This document shows, piece by piece, positions 1-8,864 of a stretch of 49,398 bases of DNA. The stretch comes from Salinarimonas sp051117315. Lineage in GTDB: Bacteria; Pseudomonadota; Alphaproteobacteria; Rhizobiales; Beijerinckiaceae. Positions within the stretch are counted from its first letter, which is position 1, and every line of letters starts with the position of its first letter. The stretch lies in contig JBNPEA010000093.1 in assembly GCA_051117315.1 (NCBI GenBank), positions 1-49,398 on the forward strand, given 5' to 3'. The translations under genes and the position numbers were made by a program. The notes below the pieces were generated by a model. The model was not told where the DNA came from and did not search any database. It was given only the letters and a program-made list of their open reading frames with translations.

Positions 1-565
1 TGGCGACGACGAGGGCGTCCGCGCCGCCCGCCTCGGCGGCCTGCGCCACCGCGCCGACGTCGCCGGCGTTCGGCGTCAGCTTCGCCCAGAGCGGCAGGGC
101 GGTCGCGTCGCGCAGGCGGCGCACGATCTCGCGCGTGCTCTCCGGGCGCATGGCGAAGGCCTTGCCGTCGTCCTCGAGGTTCGGGCAGGAGATGTTGACC
201 TCGATCGCCGCGACGCCCGGGACGCTCACCATCCGGGCGAGCTCGGCGAAGGCGTCGGGCGTGTTCGCCGAGATCGAGACCACGAGGGGCGGGCGCCAGG
301 CGGCGAAGCGGGGGATCACGTCGCGCACGAAGGCGGCGGCGCCCTTCGAGGGGATGCCGATCGAGTTCAGCATGCCGTTCGGCACTTCCGACACGCGCGG
401 CGTCGGGTTGCCGAGCCGCTTCTCGGGCGTGATCGTCTTGGTGACGAAGGCGCCGAGCCTGTCGAAGTCGAACACGTCCGCCTGCTCGAGCCCGAACGTG
501 CCCGAGGCCGGCATCACCGGGTTGGCGAGCGCCAGCCCGCCGCAGCTGACGGAGAGATCGATCAT
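1..565 (-). CDS. pyrD: Dihydroorotate dehydrogenase, class 1B catalytic subunit (partial, C-terminus off the left edge)
   Basis: This FMN enzyme oxidises dihydroorotate to orotate and, in class 1B, passes electrons to PyrK and NAD+. The first 188 codons are present. The N-terminus has the class 1 pattern MPASGTFG (18-25), the substrate loop NSIGIPSKG (67-75) and NISCPN with Cys127, the catalytic base position of class 1 enzymes (class 2 uses Ser). The ATG at 565 overlaps the pyrK stop by 4 bp (ATGA), so the two are translationally coupled. Most alphaproteobacteria rely on quinone-linked class 2 PyrD, so an NAD-linked form beside a transporter suggests a specialised role. The family call is firm; direction of flux in the cell is inference. 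Confidence 0.93.
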   Translation of the reverse strand, partial: MIDLSVSCGGLALANPVMPASGTFGLEQADVFDFDRLGAFVTKTITPEKRLGNPTPRVSEVPNGMLNSIGIPSKGAAAFVRDVIPRFAAWRPPLVVSISANTPDAFAELARMVSVPGVAAIEVNISCPNLEDDGKAFAMRPESTREIVRRLRDATALPLWAKLTPNAGDVGAVAQAAEAGGADALVVA

Positions 566-1404
566 GCCAGCGCCTCCGCCAGCGGGAAGACCGGTCCCTC
601 GCAGCACACGCGCCGGTGCACGGTCTCGCCGTTCTCGCGGAACGGGCGCACGCAGCAGAAGCATACGCCGACGCCGCAGGCCATCTGCTGCTCCAGCGCG
701 ACCTCGCCGAAGAGCCCGTGCCGCGCCGCGATCGCCTGGGCCAGCCGTGTGAGGCGGCTCGAGCCGCAGACGTAGAGCGCGGCGCAGCGGCCCTGCGCCA
801 CGAGGTCCTCGACGAGGGACTCGACGTGCGGCACGGCGGAAGTGCCCTCGGCATCCGTGACGGTGAGCACGTCGGCACCGGCCGCGCGCATCTCCTCGAC
901 CGACATCAGCAGGTCGGGCGCGCGGGCGCTGAGGATCGCGGTGACGCGGTGCCCGTTCTCCCGCGCCCACGGCACGAGCGGACCCATGGTCGCGAGCCCG
1001 ACGCCTCGTCCCAGCAGCACGATCGGCGCGCGGTTCTCGGGCAGCGAGAAGCCGATCCCGAGCGGGCCGAAGATATTGAACTCGTCGCCAGGCCACAGAC
1101 GGGCCATCGCCGCCGTGCCCGTGCCCGTCACCTTGTAGAGGAAGCCGACGCGGTTACTTTCCGGCTCGATTCGATAGACGCTCATCGGGCGCCGGAAGAA
1201 GGGGTCGAGCCCGTCCGAGCCGGGGCAGAGCAGGTGGTAGAACTGTCCCGGGCGCGCCTGCGGCATGCCCTCGGGGAGATCGAGCTCGAGGAAGCGGTAC
1301 TCGTCGTTGACGCCGACGTGGGTGCGCACCACCGCGTCGACCTCGACGGGTCGCCGGCGCACCGCCGCCTCACGGGCGTCGGAATCGAGCATGGACATGA
1401 TCAT
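562..1404 (-). CDS. pyrK: Dihydroorotate dehydrogenase electron-transfer subunit PyrK (FAD, [2Fe-2S])
   Basis: 280 aa, close to the usual 250-280 aa. PyrK carries electrons between the FMN of PyrD and NAD(H). Visible are the FAD-binding RPMSVY block, a dinucleotide-binding segment GRGVGLATMGP, and near the C-terminus the cluster motif CGVGVCFCC (C-x4-C-x2-C) followed about 17 residues later by VCCEGPVF, giving the fourth cysteine. An extra cysteine sits beside the motif. I chose the ATG at 1404; ATGs at 1398 and 1392 are alternatives. The gene lies 11 bp downstream of dctM, so it belongs to the transporter transcript. Confidence 0.93.
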   Translation of the reverse strand: MIMSMLDSDAREAAVRRRPVEVDAVVRTHVGVNDEYRFLELDLPEGMPQARPGQFYHLLCPGSDGLDPFFRRPMSVYRIEPESNRVGFLYKVTGTGTAAMARLWPGDEFNIFGPLGIGFSLPENRAPIVLLGRGVGLATMGPLVPWARENGHRVTAILSARAPDLLMSVEEMRAAGADVLTVTDAEGTSAVPHVESLVEDLVAQGRCAALYVCGSSRLTRLAQAIAARHGLFGEVALEQQMACGVGVCFCCVRPFRENGETVHRRVCCEGPVFPLAEALA

Positions 1405-1415
1405 GGGGGCTCTCC

Positions 1416-2699
1416 TCAGCCGAGGATCAGCTTGGGGAAGAAGGTCGAGAGCTGCGGCACGTAGGTGACGACCGCGAGCACGATCAGGTTGATCAGCACG
1501 AACGGCCACACGCCCGCGATGATCGTCGCCACCGGCTTGTCGAGCGTCGAGGAGGCGACGAAGATGTCGAGCCCGAAGGGCGGCGTGATCATCCCGATGC
1601 AGATGTTGAGCGAGACGATCAGCCCGAAGTGGATCGGGTCGATGCCGAAGCTCATCGCCACGGGGTAGAGCGCCGGCACCAGCACGAGCAGCGCCGAGTT
1701 CGGGTCGATGAACATCCCCGCCACGAGGAAGAGCAGGTTGACGATCATCAGGAAGACGATCCAGTTCGCCTCGATCGTCTGCATGAAATCGATCACGACG
1801 CCAGGTAGCTGGGCCAGCGTGATGAAGTAGGACACGAGGCTTCCCATCCCGAGCAGGATGAAGATCACCGTGTTGGTCACCGCCGCGCGGCCGGCGACGC
1901 CGAACAGGCCGGCGAAGGTCAGCTCGCGATAGACCACCGCCTCCACGAAGACCGCGTAGACGACGCTCACCGCCGCGGCCTCGGTCGGCGTGAAGATGCC
2001 GCCGTAGATGCCGCCCAGGATGATCACCGGCAGCCCCAGCGCCCAGCCGGCGGCGCCGGCGGCGCGCCGACGCTCGGCGAAGGAGGGAGCCGGCGTGCCC
2101 GTGCGCCCGGAGCGCACGCTGTCCCACACCACGTAGGCCGCGAAGGCGAGCGCCAGCGTGATGCCGATGACGAGGCCGCCCGCGAACAGGCCGGTGATCG
2201 AGGTGCCGGTGAGCCAGCCGTAGATGATCAGCGTGATCGAGGGCGGGATCAGCAGCGCCGTCTCCGCGGAGGAGACGATGAGGCCCAGCGCGAACCGGTC
2301 CTTGTAGCCGGCCTTGATCAGCTCCGGATACATGATCCGCCCGAGCGCCGCGACGGTGGCGGGCGCCGAGCCCGAGACCGCCCCGAAGGCGGCGCAGGCG
2401 CCGATCGTGGTGTGACCCATGCCGCCGGCGCGGTGGCCGAGGAAGGCCTTGACGAGCGTCGTCAGGTCCTTGGCGATCCGGCCGCTGGCCATCAGCTCGG
2501 CGGCGAAGATGAAGAAGGGGATGGCGAGCAGGGTCGAGTGGTTGATGCCGCCGACGATCTTCTGGCCGATGACGATGTCCGGCAGGCGGTCGAACCAGAT
2601 CTCCTTGATCATCAGCCCGGGCAGCCCGAGCACGAGCAGCATCTCGAAGCCGAGCACGAGGAGCAGGATCGCGAGAGCGAAGAGCGCGGCGACGATCAT
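1416..2699 (-). CDS. dctM: TRAP transporter large permease (DctM family)
   Basis: 427 aa, the normal size of a stand-alone DctM. It is the main membrane subunit of a sodium-driven tripartite transporter for organic acids, with about 12 membrane segments. The conserved GAVSGSAPATVAALG block (near 108-122), the PPSITLIIYG block and the later GMITPPFGLDIFV block are family hallmarks. ATG at 2699 overlaps the dctQ stop by 4 bp. Substrate cannot be read from the permease. Association with pyrK/pyrD/pyrC points to a pyrimidine-type carboxylate such as orotate or dihydroorotate (inference). Confidence 0.95.
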   Translation of the reverse strand: MIVAALFALAILLLVLGFEMLLVLGLPGLMIKEIWFDRLPDIVIGQKIVGGINHSTLLAIPFFIFAAELMASGRIAKDLTTLVKAFLGHRAGGMGHTTIGACAAFGAVSGSAPATVAALGRIMYPELIKAGYKDRFALGLIVSSAETALLIPPSITLIIYGWLTGTSITGLFAGGLVIGITLALAFAAYVVWDSVRSGRTGTPAPSFAERRRAAGAAGWALGLPVIILGGIYGGIFTPTEAAAVSVVYAVFVEAVVYRELTFAGLFGVAGRAAVTNTVIFILLGMGSLVSYFITLAQLPGVVIDFMQTIEANWIVFLMIVNLLFLVAGMFIDPNSALLVLVPALYPVAMSFGIDPIHFGLIVSLNICIGMITPPFGLDIFVASSTLDKPVATIIAGVWPFVLINLIVLAVVTYVPQLSTFFPKLILG

Positions 2700-3205
2700 G
2701 GCGCGCGCTCCGGGTGCTCGGTCCCGAGCGAGCGCTCCTGGATGCCCAGCAGGCTCGCGAGGTAGCGCAGGGCGAGGAGCGAGAAGCCGACCGGGAGCGC
2801 GAGGTAGAGAATCGCCGTCGTCAGCCCCAATGTCGGGCTGACCTGGCCGGTGCCGAGCACGAGGCGGGTGATGTCGACGCCGAACCAGACGATGGCGAGG
2901 CTGAAAGCGAGCCCGACGAGGTCGATCGCCCGGCGCACCAGGCGGCGCGCGCGGTCGGGGAAGGTGACGAGCAGCGAGGTCATCGCCACGTGCTTGCCCT
3001 GCTCGAGCGCCAGCCCGAGGCCGAGGAAGACCATCCACACCATCAGCCAGCGCGTCGCCTCGTCGATCCAGGCGAGCTCGCGATAGAGATCGGTCGAGAC
3101 CTCGCGCACCAGGACGGCGCCGCTGTAGAGGAGCGTCATGGCGATCATGATCGTCGCGAGGAGCACCCGCTCCAGCGACGCGATCGCCCGCAGGAATACG
3201 ATCAC
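2696..3205 (-). CDS. dctQ: TRAP transporter small permease (DctQ family)
   Basis: 169 aa with four predicted membrane helices, as expected for the small membrane subunit that bridges DctM and the binding protein. The motif WIDEATRWLMVWMVFLGLGL (about 55-74) is the typical DctQ signature (E-x2-RW-x3-W-x2-FLG). No ATG is suitably placed; I use GTG at 3205, which follows a GGAGA-type ribosome site and begins just before the first hydrophobic helix. The gap to dctP is 82 bp. The stop overlaps the dctM start, so the two membrane subunits are made together. Confidence 0.88.
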   Translation of the reverse strand: MIVFLRAIASLERVLLATIMIAMTLLYSGAVLVREVSTDLYRELAWIDEATRWLMVWMVFLGLGLALEQGKHVAMTSLLVTFPDRARRLVRRAIDLVGLAFSLAIVWFGVDITRLVLGTGQVSPTLGLTTAILYLALPVGFSLLALRYLASLLGIQERSLGTEHPERAP

Positions 3206-3287
3206 GGCCTTCGTCTCCGCCTGGTCCGCCTGGTCCGTCCGGGGCTCGGGCGGGCCGCTCGCCGGGAGCGGCCCGCAGCACCGGCGA

Positions 3288-4304
3288 TCACTCGCCGACG
3301 ACGTCCTCGTACTGGGCCTCGTAGACCGCGACGATCGCGCGGCCGGCATCGCCGGCGAGGCCGACATAGGCGTCGCGGGCACGCGGATACATCGTCTCGC
3401 GCAGGGTGGCGCGCTCCTCGTCGCCGAGCTCGCGCACGTTCATGCCGGCCTCCGTGAGGCGCTCGAGGGCGGCGTCCTGGGAGGCCTCCTTGATCTCCTC
3501 GACCTGCGGGCGCACCTCGTCGAACGCCGCGACGATCACGTCGCGGTATTCCTGCGGCAGCGACGCCCACCAGCCCGGGTTGAAGAGGACGATGTCCTCG
3601 TTGGCGCCGTGGCCGGACACGAGAAGGTTGTCCTGCACTTCATTGTACTTCATCGTGGCGATCGTATCGAGGGCGTTCTCCTGGCCGTCGACGACGCCGG
3701 TCTGCAGTGCGGTGTAGAGCTCGCCGAAGGGCAGGGCGATGGCGGAGGCGCCGACCGCGTTGAACTGCTCGATCAGGACGGGCGAGTCCATCACGCGGAA
3801 GCGCTGGCCCTCGAAGGCGTCGACGCTCTCGAGCGGCTTGTTCGAGGTGAAGCTCTTGCGCCCGTTCGGCCAGATGGCGATCGCCTCGAAGCCGCGCGGC
3901 GCGAAGCTCGCGAGCACCGCCTCGCCGAATTCGCCGGTGCGCAGCGCGTTCGCCTGCTCGCGGTCCGCCGGGTAGACGAACGGCACGTCGAGGATCGAGA
4001 CGGCCGAGTTGAAGCCCGCCAGGAAGGCGGCGGGGGAGACGGTCCCCTCGATGACGCCGAGCTGGACGCCCTCGTTCATCTCCCGCGCCTGGCCGAGCTG
4101 GCCGGCGGGATAGAGCTCGAACTCGACGGCACCGCCGGTGCGCTCCGCGACGAGGTCGGCGACCATCTCCAGGCCCTGGTGGCGGGGCTGCTGGGGCGAC
4201 TCGAGATGCCCTATGCGGGCGGTGAATTCCTGGGCCGCGACCGGGCCGGCGACGATGGCGGCGGCGAGGCCGGCCGCGAGAACGAGTGTGCGCCTTGAGA
4301 TCAT
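3288..4304 (-). CDS. dctP: TRAP transporter solute-binding protein (DctP family)
   Basis: 338 aa. It begins with an RR-containing signal peptide (residues 1-24, ending AGPVAA before QEF), so it is periplasmic. The fold signatures of DctP proteins are visible: YPAGQLGQ (about 66-73), GQRFRVMDSPVL containing the conserved arginine that usually salt-bridges a substrate carboxylate, and the GVVDGQEN segment. It is the first gene of the minus-strand unit dctPQM-pyrKD. The 107-bp region upstream carries a candidate promoter and a perfect inverted repeat. Specificity is unknown; the neighbours suggest a pyrimidine carboxylic acid. Confidence 0.94.
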   Translation of the reverse strand: MISRRTLVLAAGLAAAIVAGPVAAQEFTARIGHLESPQQPRHQGLEMVADLVAERTGGAVEFELYPAGQLGQAREMNEGVQLGVIEGTVSPAAFLAGFNSAVSILDVPFVYPADREQANALRTGEFGEAVLASFAPRGFEAIAIWPNGRKSFTSNKPLESVDAFEGQRFRVMDSPVLIEQFNAVGASAIALPFGELYTALQTGVVDGQENALDTIATMKYNEVQDNLLVSGHGANEDIVLFNPGWWASLPQEYRDVIVAAFDEVRPQVEEIKEASQDAALERLTEAGMNVRELGDEERATLRETMYPRARDAYVGLAGDAGRAIVAVYEAQYEDVVGE

Positions 4305-4343
4305 CGAGGGTATCCCCTTGTTTCTTCCGCTCCGGAAGGACCT

Positions 4344-4395
4344 AGGGAAGAGCGTCGCCGCGCCCCTGTCAACCGAAAAGTCTCAAAAATGAGAC
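4344..4395 (-). promoter_or_regulatory. Candidate promoter and operator of the TRAP-pyrKD operon
   Basis: Between the XRE regulator and dctP, the inverted repeat GTCTCA-AAAA-TGAGAC lies at 4380-4395. Seven bases further downstream on the minus strand is a perfect -35 box, TTGACA (4372-4367). A -10 is weak (around 4349-4344). The repeat lies immediately upstream of the -35, a usual place for a regulator's operator, and the adjacent XRE-family gene is the obvious candidate. Alternative: read on the minus strand the repeat is followed by TTTT and could be a weak terminator for the regulator gene. Confidence 0.5.
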
Positions 4396-4411
4396 GCACG
4401 CTGAGCGTCTT

Positions 4412-5257
4412 TTAGGCAGGCTCGACGCCGTGCCGCGCGAGGAGCGCCCGCAGATGCGCCAGCGCCGCATCGCCCCGAAGCGCGCTGGCGCGAAGCCGCG
4501 CGGCGATCTCCTCGTGCAGCGCCATCGGCTCGGGCGCCGAGGTGATCAGCGCGACGCCGAGGCTGACGTTGGGCTGCTCGCCGAGGCGGAACGGCGAGAT
4601 GGCGAGGACCGAGCGGTCGGGCTGGCGGAAGATCTGGAACGTCGTCGCCGGCGTCGGCTCGAGCACGATGCCGATCTCGACGTTCGCCGGCGGGTCGGCC
4701 ACGAGCGCCGCGATGTGCTCCACCTCGCGCCGCGCCTCCCGGCGACGGCGCAGCACCGTCGCCGCGTCGAGATCGTAGCGCCCCACCGCTCCGTGGGCGA
4801 GGAAGCGCTCGATGTCGGAGGAGGAGATCAGGCTGACGATGGCGGGCTTCGCCGCGCGGAACCAGGCCTTGCGCTCGCGCAGGACCGCGAGCAGCGTCTC
4901 CAGCGCCGCGCCGTCCTTGTCGCCCGTGCCGCCTCCCGCGCGGGGTCCCTCCCGCAGCACCTCCGCCAGCATGGCGTCGTAGGCGTCCGACGTCAGGAGG
5001 TAGGAGACCGGCCCGAACAGCCCGACGACCTCGTGCGAGGCCTCCTCCAGCTGGCGCATGCGCTCGAAGAAGGCCACCGCCGTCGGCACGTACTCGATGC
5101 CGGCGCCGAGCAGGCTCGCGAGCGAGGTGTCGAGCACGTCGGCGATGCCGGCCAGCGTCTCGATCTTCGGGATCTGGCCCTGCTCGGCGCGGTAGAGCGC
5201 CGCGCGCGAGATGCCGATGCGCGCCGCGACATCCTCCGGCGTCAGCCCGCGGCCCAT
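4412..5257 (-). CDS. XRE-family helix-turn-helix transcriptional regulator
   Basis: About 281 aa from the first in-frame ATG (5257). An N-terminal HTH (GLTPEDVAARIGISRAALYR and following) is joined to a ~200-aa domain I do not recognise, presumably for effector binding or oligomerisation. The conserved HTH similarity (DVGARLRAFRMGRGL) starts upstream of this ATG, yet I see no in-frame ATG, GTG or TTG there until far into the divergent pyrC gene; a CTG at 5356 or another rare start could be used. It lies upstream of dctP in the same direction and back to back with pyrC, so it probably controls both. About 290 bp separate the ATG from pyrC. Confidence 0.8.
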   Translation of the reverse strand: MGRGLTPEDVAARIGISRAALYRAEQGQIPKIETLAGIADVLDTSLASLLGAGIEYVPTAVAFFERMRQLEEASHEVVGLFGPVSYLLTSDAYDAMLAEVLREGPRAGGGTGDKDGAALETLLAVLRERKAWFRAAKPAIVSLISSSDIERFLAHGAVGRYDLDAATVLRRRREARREVEHIAALVADPPANVEIGIVLEPTPATTFQIFRQPDRSVLAISPFRLGEQPNVSLGVALITSAPEPMALHEEIAARLRASALRGDAALAHLRALLARHGVEPA

Positions 5258-5548
5258 CCGGAAGGCGCGCAGGCGCGCGCCGACGTCCGAGAGGCGGATG
5301 CGCTGGCTCGGCTCGGCGGCGGGGGAAATATCGGCGGCGTCCGTGACGGCGCGCAGGTCGGAACCGGGAATCGGGGCGTCTCCATCTCTCGTTTCGCCGC
5401 GATCCTGGCCGCAGCCGCGGGCGGGGGCAAGCGGTCGCCCATCGGGGAAATCGCGGCCCGCCCGGCGGTTTTTCCGAATTGCCGAGCGGCGCCGGAGGGC
5501 GTAGGTCCGGTCTCCCGCGCAGGGCGCGCGGAGAGGACGGAGGGACGC

Positions 5549-6592
5549 ATGCGCACGATCACGATCCGCCAGCCGGCCGACATGCACGTCCACTTCCGCG
5601 ACGGCGCCCTGCTGCGCACCGTCGTGCCCTACACGGCGCGCGCGGTCCATGCGGCGATCGTGATGCCGAACCTCTCCCCGCCCGTGACCAGCGCCGCCAT
5701 GGCCGCCGCCTATCGCGAGCGCATCATGGCAGCCGTGCCGGAGGGCTGCGACTTCACGCCCCTGATGACCTGCTACCTCACCGACGACACCGATCCTTCG
5801 GACCTGGTGCGCGGGCACGCCGAGGGCGTCTTCACCGCGGCGAAGCTCTATCCCGCCAACGCCACCACGAACTCCGCCCACGGCGTCAGCGACATCCGCG
5901 CGCTCGACCGCGTGCTGGCCGCGATGGAGGAGGCGGGCATTCCCCTGCTCACCCATGGCGAGGTGGTGGGGCCGCACGTCGACATGTTCGACCGCGAGCA
6001 CCGCTTCCTCGACGACGTGCTCGCGCCGACGCTCGCGCGCTTCCCCGGGCTGCGGGTCGTCATGGAGCACGTCACGACCCGCGAGGCGGTGGCCGTCGTG
6101 CGCGCCCATCCGGAGCGCATGGGCGCGACGATCACGCCGCAGCACCTGATCTACAACCGCAACGCCCTCTTCGCCGGTGGGCTGCGCCCGCACATGTTCT
6201 GCCTGCCGATCCTCAAGCGCGAGGAGCATCGCCTGGCGCTCCGCGAGGCGGCGACGAGCGGGGAGCGGCAGTTCTTCCTGGGCACCGACACGGCGCCCCA
6301 CCTGCGCCACGACAAGGAGAGCGCCTGCGGCTGCGCCGGCGTGTTCTCGGCGCCCGTGGCCATCGAGGCCTATCTCGACGTGTTCGCCGAGGAGCACGCG
6401 CTCGACCGCTTCGAGGCCTTCGCCTCCCTCAACGGCCCCGCCTTCTACGGCCGCGCACCGTCCGAGCGCCGCGTCACCTACGTCGAGCGCGCCCGCCCGG
6501 TGATGCGCGCCCTCGAGGTGCCCGAGCACGGCGAGCTGGTACCGCTGTTCTCGGAGGGCGAGACGCGCTGGTCGCCGGAGGCGGCGGCGTAG
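5549..6592 (+). CDS. pyrC: Dihydroorotase, class II (PyrC)
   Basis: 347 aa, the same length as the E. coli class II enzyme. It interconverts N-carbamoyl-aspartate and dihydroorotate at a two-zinc site. Metal ligands are visible: HVH at 13-15, the carboxylated lysine Lys99 in KLYPAN, His in LLTHGEVVGPHVD and in MEHVTT, and the catalytic Asp in LGTDTAPH. The start ATG at 5549 follows a purine-rich GAGAGGACGGAGGG stretch. It is divergent from the XRE gene and convergent with the VWA gene, 4 bp from its stop. With PyrD/PyrK it completes the two-step link between orotate and carbamoyl-aspartate. Confidence 0.96.
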   Translation: MRTITIRQPADMHVHFRDGALLRTVVPYTARAVHAAIVMPNLSPPVTSAAMAAAYRERIMAAVPEGCDFTPLMTCYLTDDTDPSDLVRGHAEGVFTAAKLYPANATTNSAHGVSDIRALDRVLAAMEEAGIPLLTHGEVVGPHVDMFDREHRFLDDVLAPTLARFPGLRVVMEHVTTREAVAVVRAHPERMGATITPQHLIYNRNALFAGGLRPHMFCLPILKREEHRLALREAATSGERQFFLGTDTAPHLRHDKESACGCAGVFSAPVAIEAYLDVFAEEHALDRFEAFASLNGPAFYGRAPSERRVTYVERARPVMRALEVPEHGELVPLFSEGETRWSPEAAA

Positions 6593-6596
6593 CCCG

Positions 6597-8864
6597 TCAT
6601 CGCACCAGCCGGCAATAGACCTGCGGCAGGCGGTCCGGCAGGGCCTCGACCCGGGGCAGGTGGGCGACGTTGGCGCGGCCGAACACCTTCGTGAGCGCGA
6701 CCTCGTCGCGCGGCGCGACCGCCACGCAGAAGGCGTCGACGCCGAGCGCTGCCGCCTCCTGCACGGCCTTGCGCGCGTCCTCGACGAGATGGCGCGGGTC
6801 GGGGCAATCGACGTCCGACGGCTCGCCGTCGGTGACGAGGAGGATCAGCCGGCGATGGGCCCGGGAGGCGGCGAGCGCCCGTGTCGCCATGCGCAGCGCC
6901 GCGCCCATGCGCGTCGAGAAGCCGGGCCGCAGGCCCGCGAGGCGGCTCTTCGCGGCGGCTGCGAAGGGCTCGTCGAAGTCCTTGACGCGGGTGTAGTGCA
7001 GCTTCTCGCGCCCTTCCGAGGCGAAGGCGTGCACGGCGAAGGGGTCGCCGAGCGCGTGGAGCACGCTGGAGAGGACGGCGGTGGCGTCGCGCAGGACGGA
7101 GAACACGGAGGTGGTCGTCCCGCCGATCGTGTCCTTGGTCGATTCCGAGATGTCGAGCAGGAGAACGAGGGCGACGTCGCGCTCGGCGATGCGCACGGTC
7201 TCGAACACCCGCGGGTCGGGCGCGAGGCCGAGACGCTGGTCGAGCACCGCGCCGATGGCGGCGTCGAGGTCGAGCCGCTCGCCCTCCGCCTGCCGGCGCA
7301 GCCGCTTCGGCCGGCCGACCCGCGCCTGCCGCACCAGCGCCTCGGTGCGCGAGAGCGTCGCGGGTCGCGCCTCGATCCAGCGATCGACGAGATGCGCCGG
7401 GGCGGTGCGGGGTCGCTCGTCGAGCACGCTCACCCAGTCCGGCCGCAGGCGCGCGGCGCGGTAGTCCCACTCGGGCAGAAGGAGGACCGGCCGGCCCTCC
7501 TCTGCGGCGGGGCGCGGGCGGGCCGGCGCGGGAGGCGCGTCGGCGCCGCGCTCGCGGCGCTCGCGATCGGGGCGCGTCGCGGGGCTCTCGGTCGTCTCGA
7601 TGCGCACGGCCTGCGCCGCGATCTCCGGCGCGTCGATGGGCGGCGGCGCGTCCGGCTCGAACAGCCACAGGCCGGAATTGTCGTCGCGATAGACCGGCTG
7701 CGGCACGTATCCCTTCGCGTCGAACCGCACCCGCATCTGGCCGAGGTCGTTGCCGAGCACGCCGGCGGCGCGGCGCAGGGCGGCGGGGTCCGGATCGGCC
7801 AGCGCCTCCTCGAGGAGCGTGCGCCCCCGCGTCACCCAGGGCGCGTCGTCGCGGAAGTCCGGGTCGATCAGCGCGCGGGAGAGCCGCGCGAGCAGGTTCT
7901 CGGCCGTCAGCGCGCCCTCGGCGCGCGCGGTGTGGAAGGGCAGCCACAGCCGCGCGAGGCCCGGCAGCGCCGCCATCGCCAGCCGCTCGACGCGCGCGTC
8001 CTCCATCAGCGAGACGATCGCGATCTGGACCGGCTTCAGCGTCCCCGGGTCGAGACGGCCGCTGCCGAAGGCGAGGTGGGCGCCGACATGAGCGAGGGCG
8101 GCGCGCTCGAGCCGTGCGGCGGCCGCGCCGCGATAGCCGCGGAAGCTCTCCGGCAGGAGGACGAGGCGCCCGTCGAAGCGCGTGCGCCGCGCCGCCCGCG
8201 GGTCACCCTCGACGCTCGCCGGGCGCACGAGCGGGTGGAGGCCGAACAGCGCGGCCACGAAGCGCGACAGGTCGGGCCCGCGCTCGGCGAACGGCCGCTC
8301 CCCGGCCTCCGCCTCGAGCGCCGCGCGCCCCTCCCGCGAGGCGAGGCCGACGAAGGCGACGAGCCGCCGCCCGTCGGCGCCGGCGAGCGCGAGGCCGGTC
8401 TCGACGAAGGCGTCGAAGGCATCGGGGTCGAGCCGTGACAGAAGGAGATGGCTCGCGCGCACGAGCGGCTCGACGGCGGCGGGCCCGCGCGACGCGAGAC
8501 GCACGAGCGTGCCGAGGACGCACGCGACGTCGTCCCGCGCCGGCAGCCAGGGCAGGAGCTGCGGGATCTCGCACAGCGCGGCAACGGCGGCGCGGCGGCC
8601 GGCGCGAGCGAGGAGGGCGGGCGCGTGCTCGGCGAGGACGGCGAGGGCGTCGGCGCGGCGCGCCTCGAGGCAGGCCTGCGCCGCGTCGACGAGGCTCGTC
8701 GTCGGGAGCGACGCCGTGCCGGCCTGTTCCGCGATCGACGCGAGCCCGGCCCGCCAGGCGACCTCGGCGTCGGCGCCCCCGGCGGCGCGCAGCCGCGCCG
8801 CGAGCGCCTCGACCCGGGCGCCCGAGACCGTCGCCTTCGCTGCCCGGCCGGATGCTACAGACAC
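6597..8864 (-). CDS. VWA-domain protein of the NorD/CbbO type, last gene of the amide operon
   Basis: 755 aa, starting with GTG at 8864 and overlapping the MoxR gene by 10 bp. A long helical N-terminal region (to about 560) is followed by a C-terminal von Willebrand A domain whose MIDAS DISES (about 568-572) and later VTDGEPSDVD are intact. This layout matches CbbO and NorD, partners of the AAA+ proteins CbbQ and NorQ that activate Rubisco or insert iron into nitric oxide reductase. No Rubisco or NO reductase genes are nearby; the operon partner is an amidase and its transporter. Its client here is unknown. Confidence 0.88.
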   Translation of the reverse strand: MSVASGRAAKATVSGARVEALAARLRAAGGADAEVAWRAGLASIAEQAGTASLPTTSLVDAAQACLEARRADALAVLAEHAPALLARAGRRAAVAALCEIPQLLPWLPARDDVACVLGTLVRLASRGPAAVEPLVRASHLLLSRLDPDAFDAFVETGLALAGADGRRLVAFVGLASREGRAALEAEAGERPFAERGPDLSRFVAALFGLHPLVRPASVEGDPRAARRTRFDGRLVLLPESFRGYRGAAAARLERAALAHVGAHLAFGSGRLDPGTLKPVQIAIVSLMEDARVERLAMAALPGLARLWLPFHTARAEGALTAENLLARLSRALIDPDFRDDAPWVTRGRTLLEEALADPDPAALRRAAGVLGNDLGQMRVRFDAKGYVPQPVYRDDNSGLWLFEPDAPPPIDAPEIAAQAVRIETTESPATRPDRERRERGADAPPAPARPRPAAEEGRPVLLLPEWDYRAARLRPDWVSVLDERPRTAPAHLVDRWIEARPATLSRTEALVRQARVGRPKRLRRQAEGERLDLDAAIGAVLDQRLGLAPDPRVFETVRIAERDVALVLLLDISESTKDTIGGTTTSVFSVLRDATAVLSSVLHALGDPFAVHAFASEGREKLHYTRVKDFDEPFAAAAKSRLAGLRPGFSTRMGAALRMATRALAASRAHRRLILLVTDGEPSDVDCPDPRHLVEDARKAVQEAAALGVDAFCVAVAPRDEVALTKVFGRANVAHLPRVEALPDRLPQVYCRLVR

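Noticed and set aside
4393..4413. GACGC/GCGTC stem followed by TTTT near the XRE stop, as a terminator
   Set aside because: The stem is only five pairs, and the T-run is on the plus strand where no gene ends; left out as a feature.
4430..6592. A 720-codon open frame running through the XRE gene antisense and into pyrC
   Set aside because: Only the part from 5549 has family similarity; the first ~370 codons are arginine/alanine-rich antisense of the regulator, a by-product of high GC.
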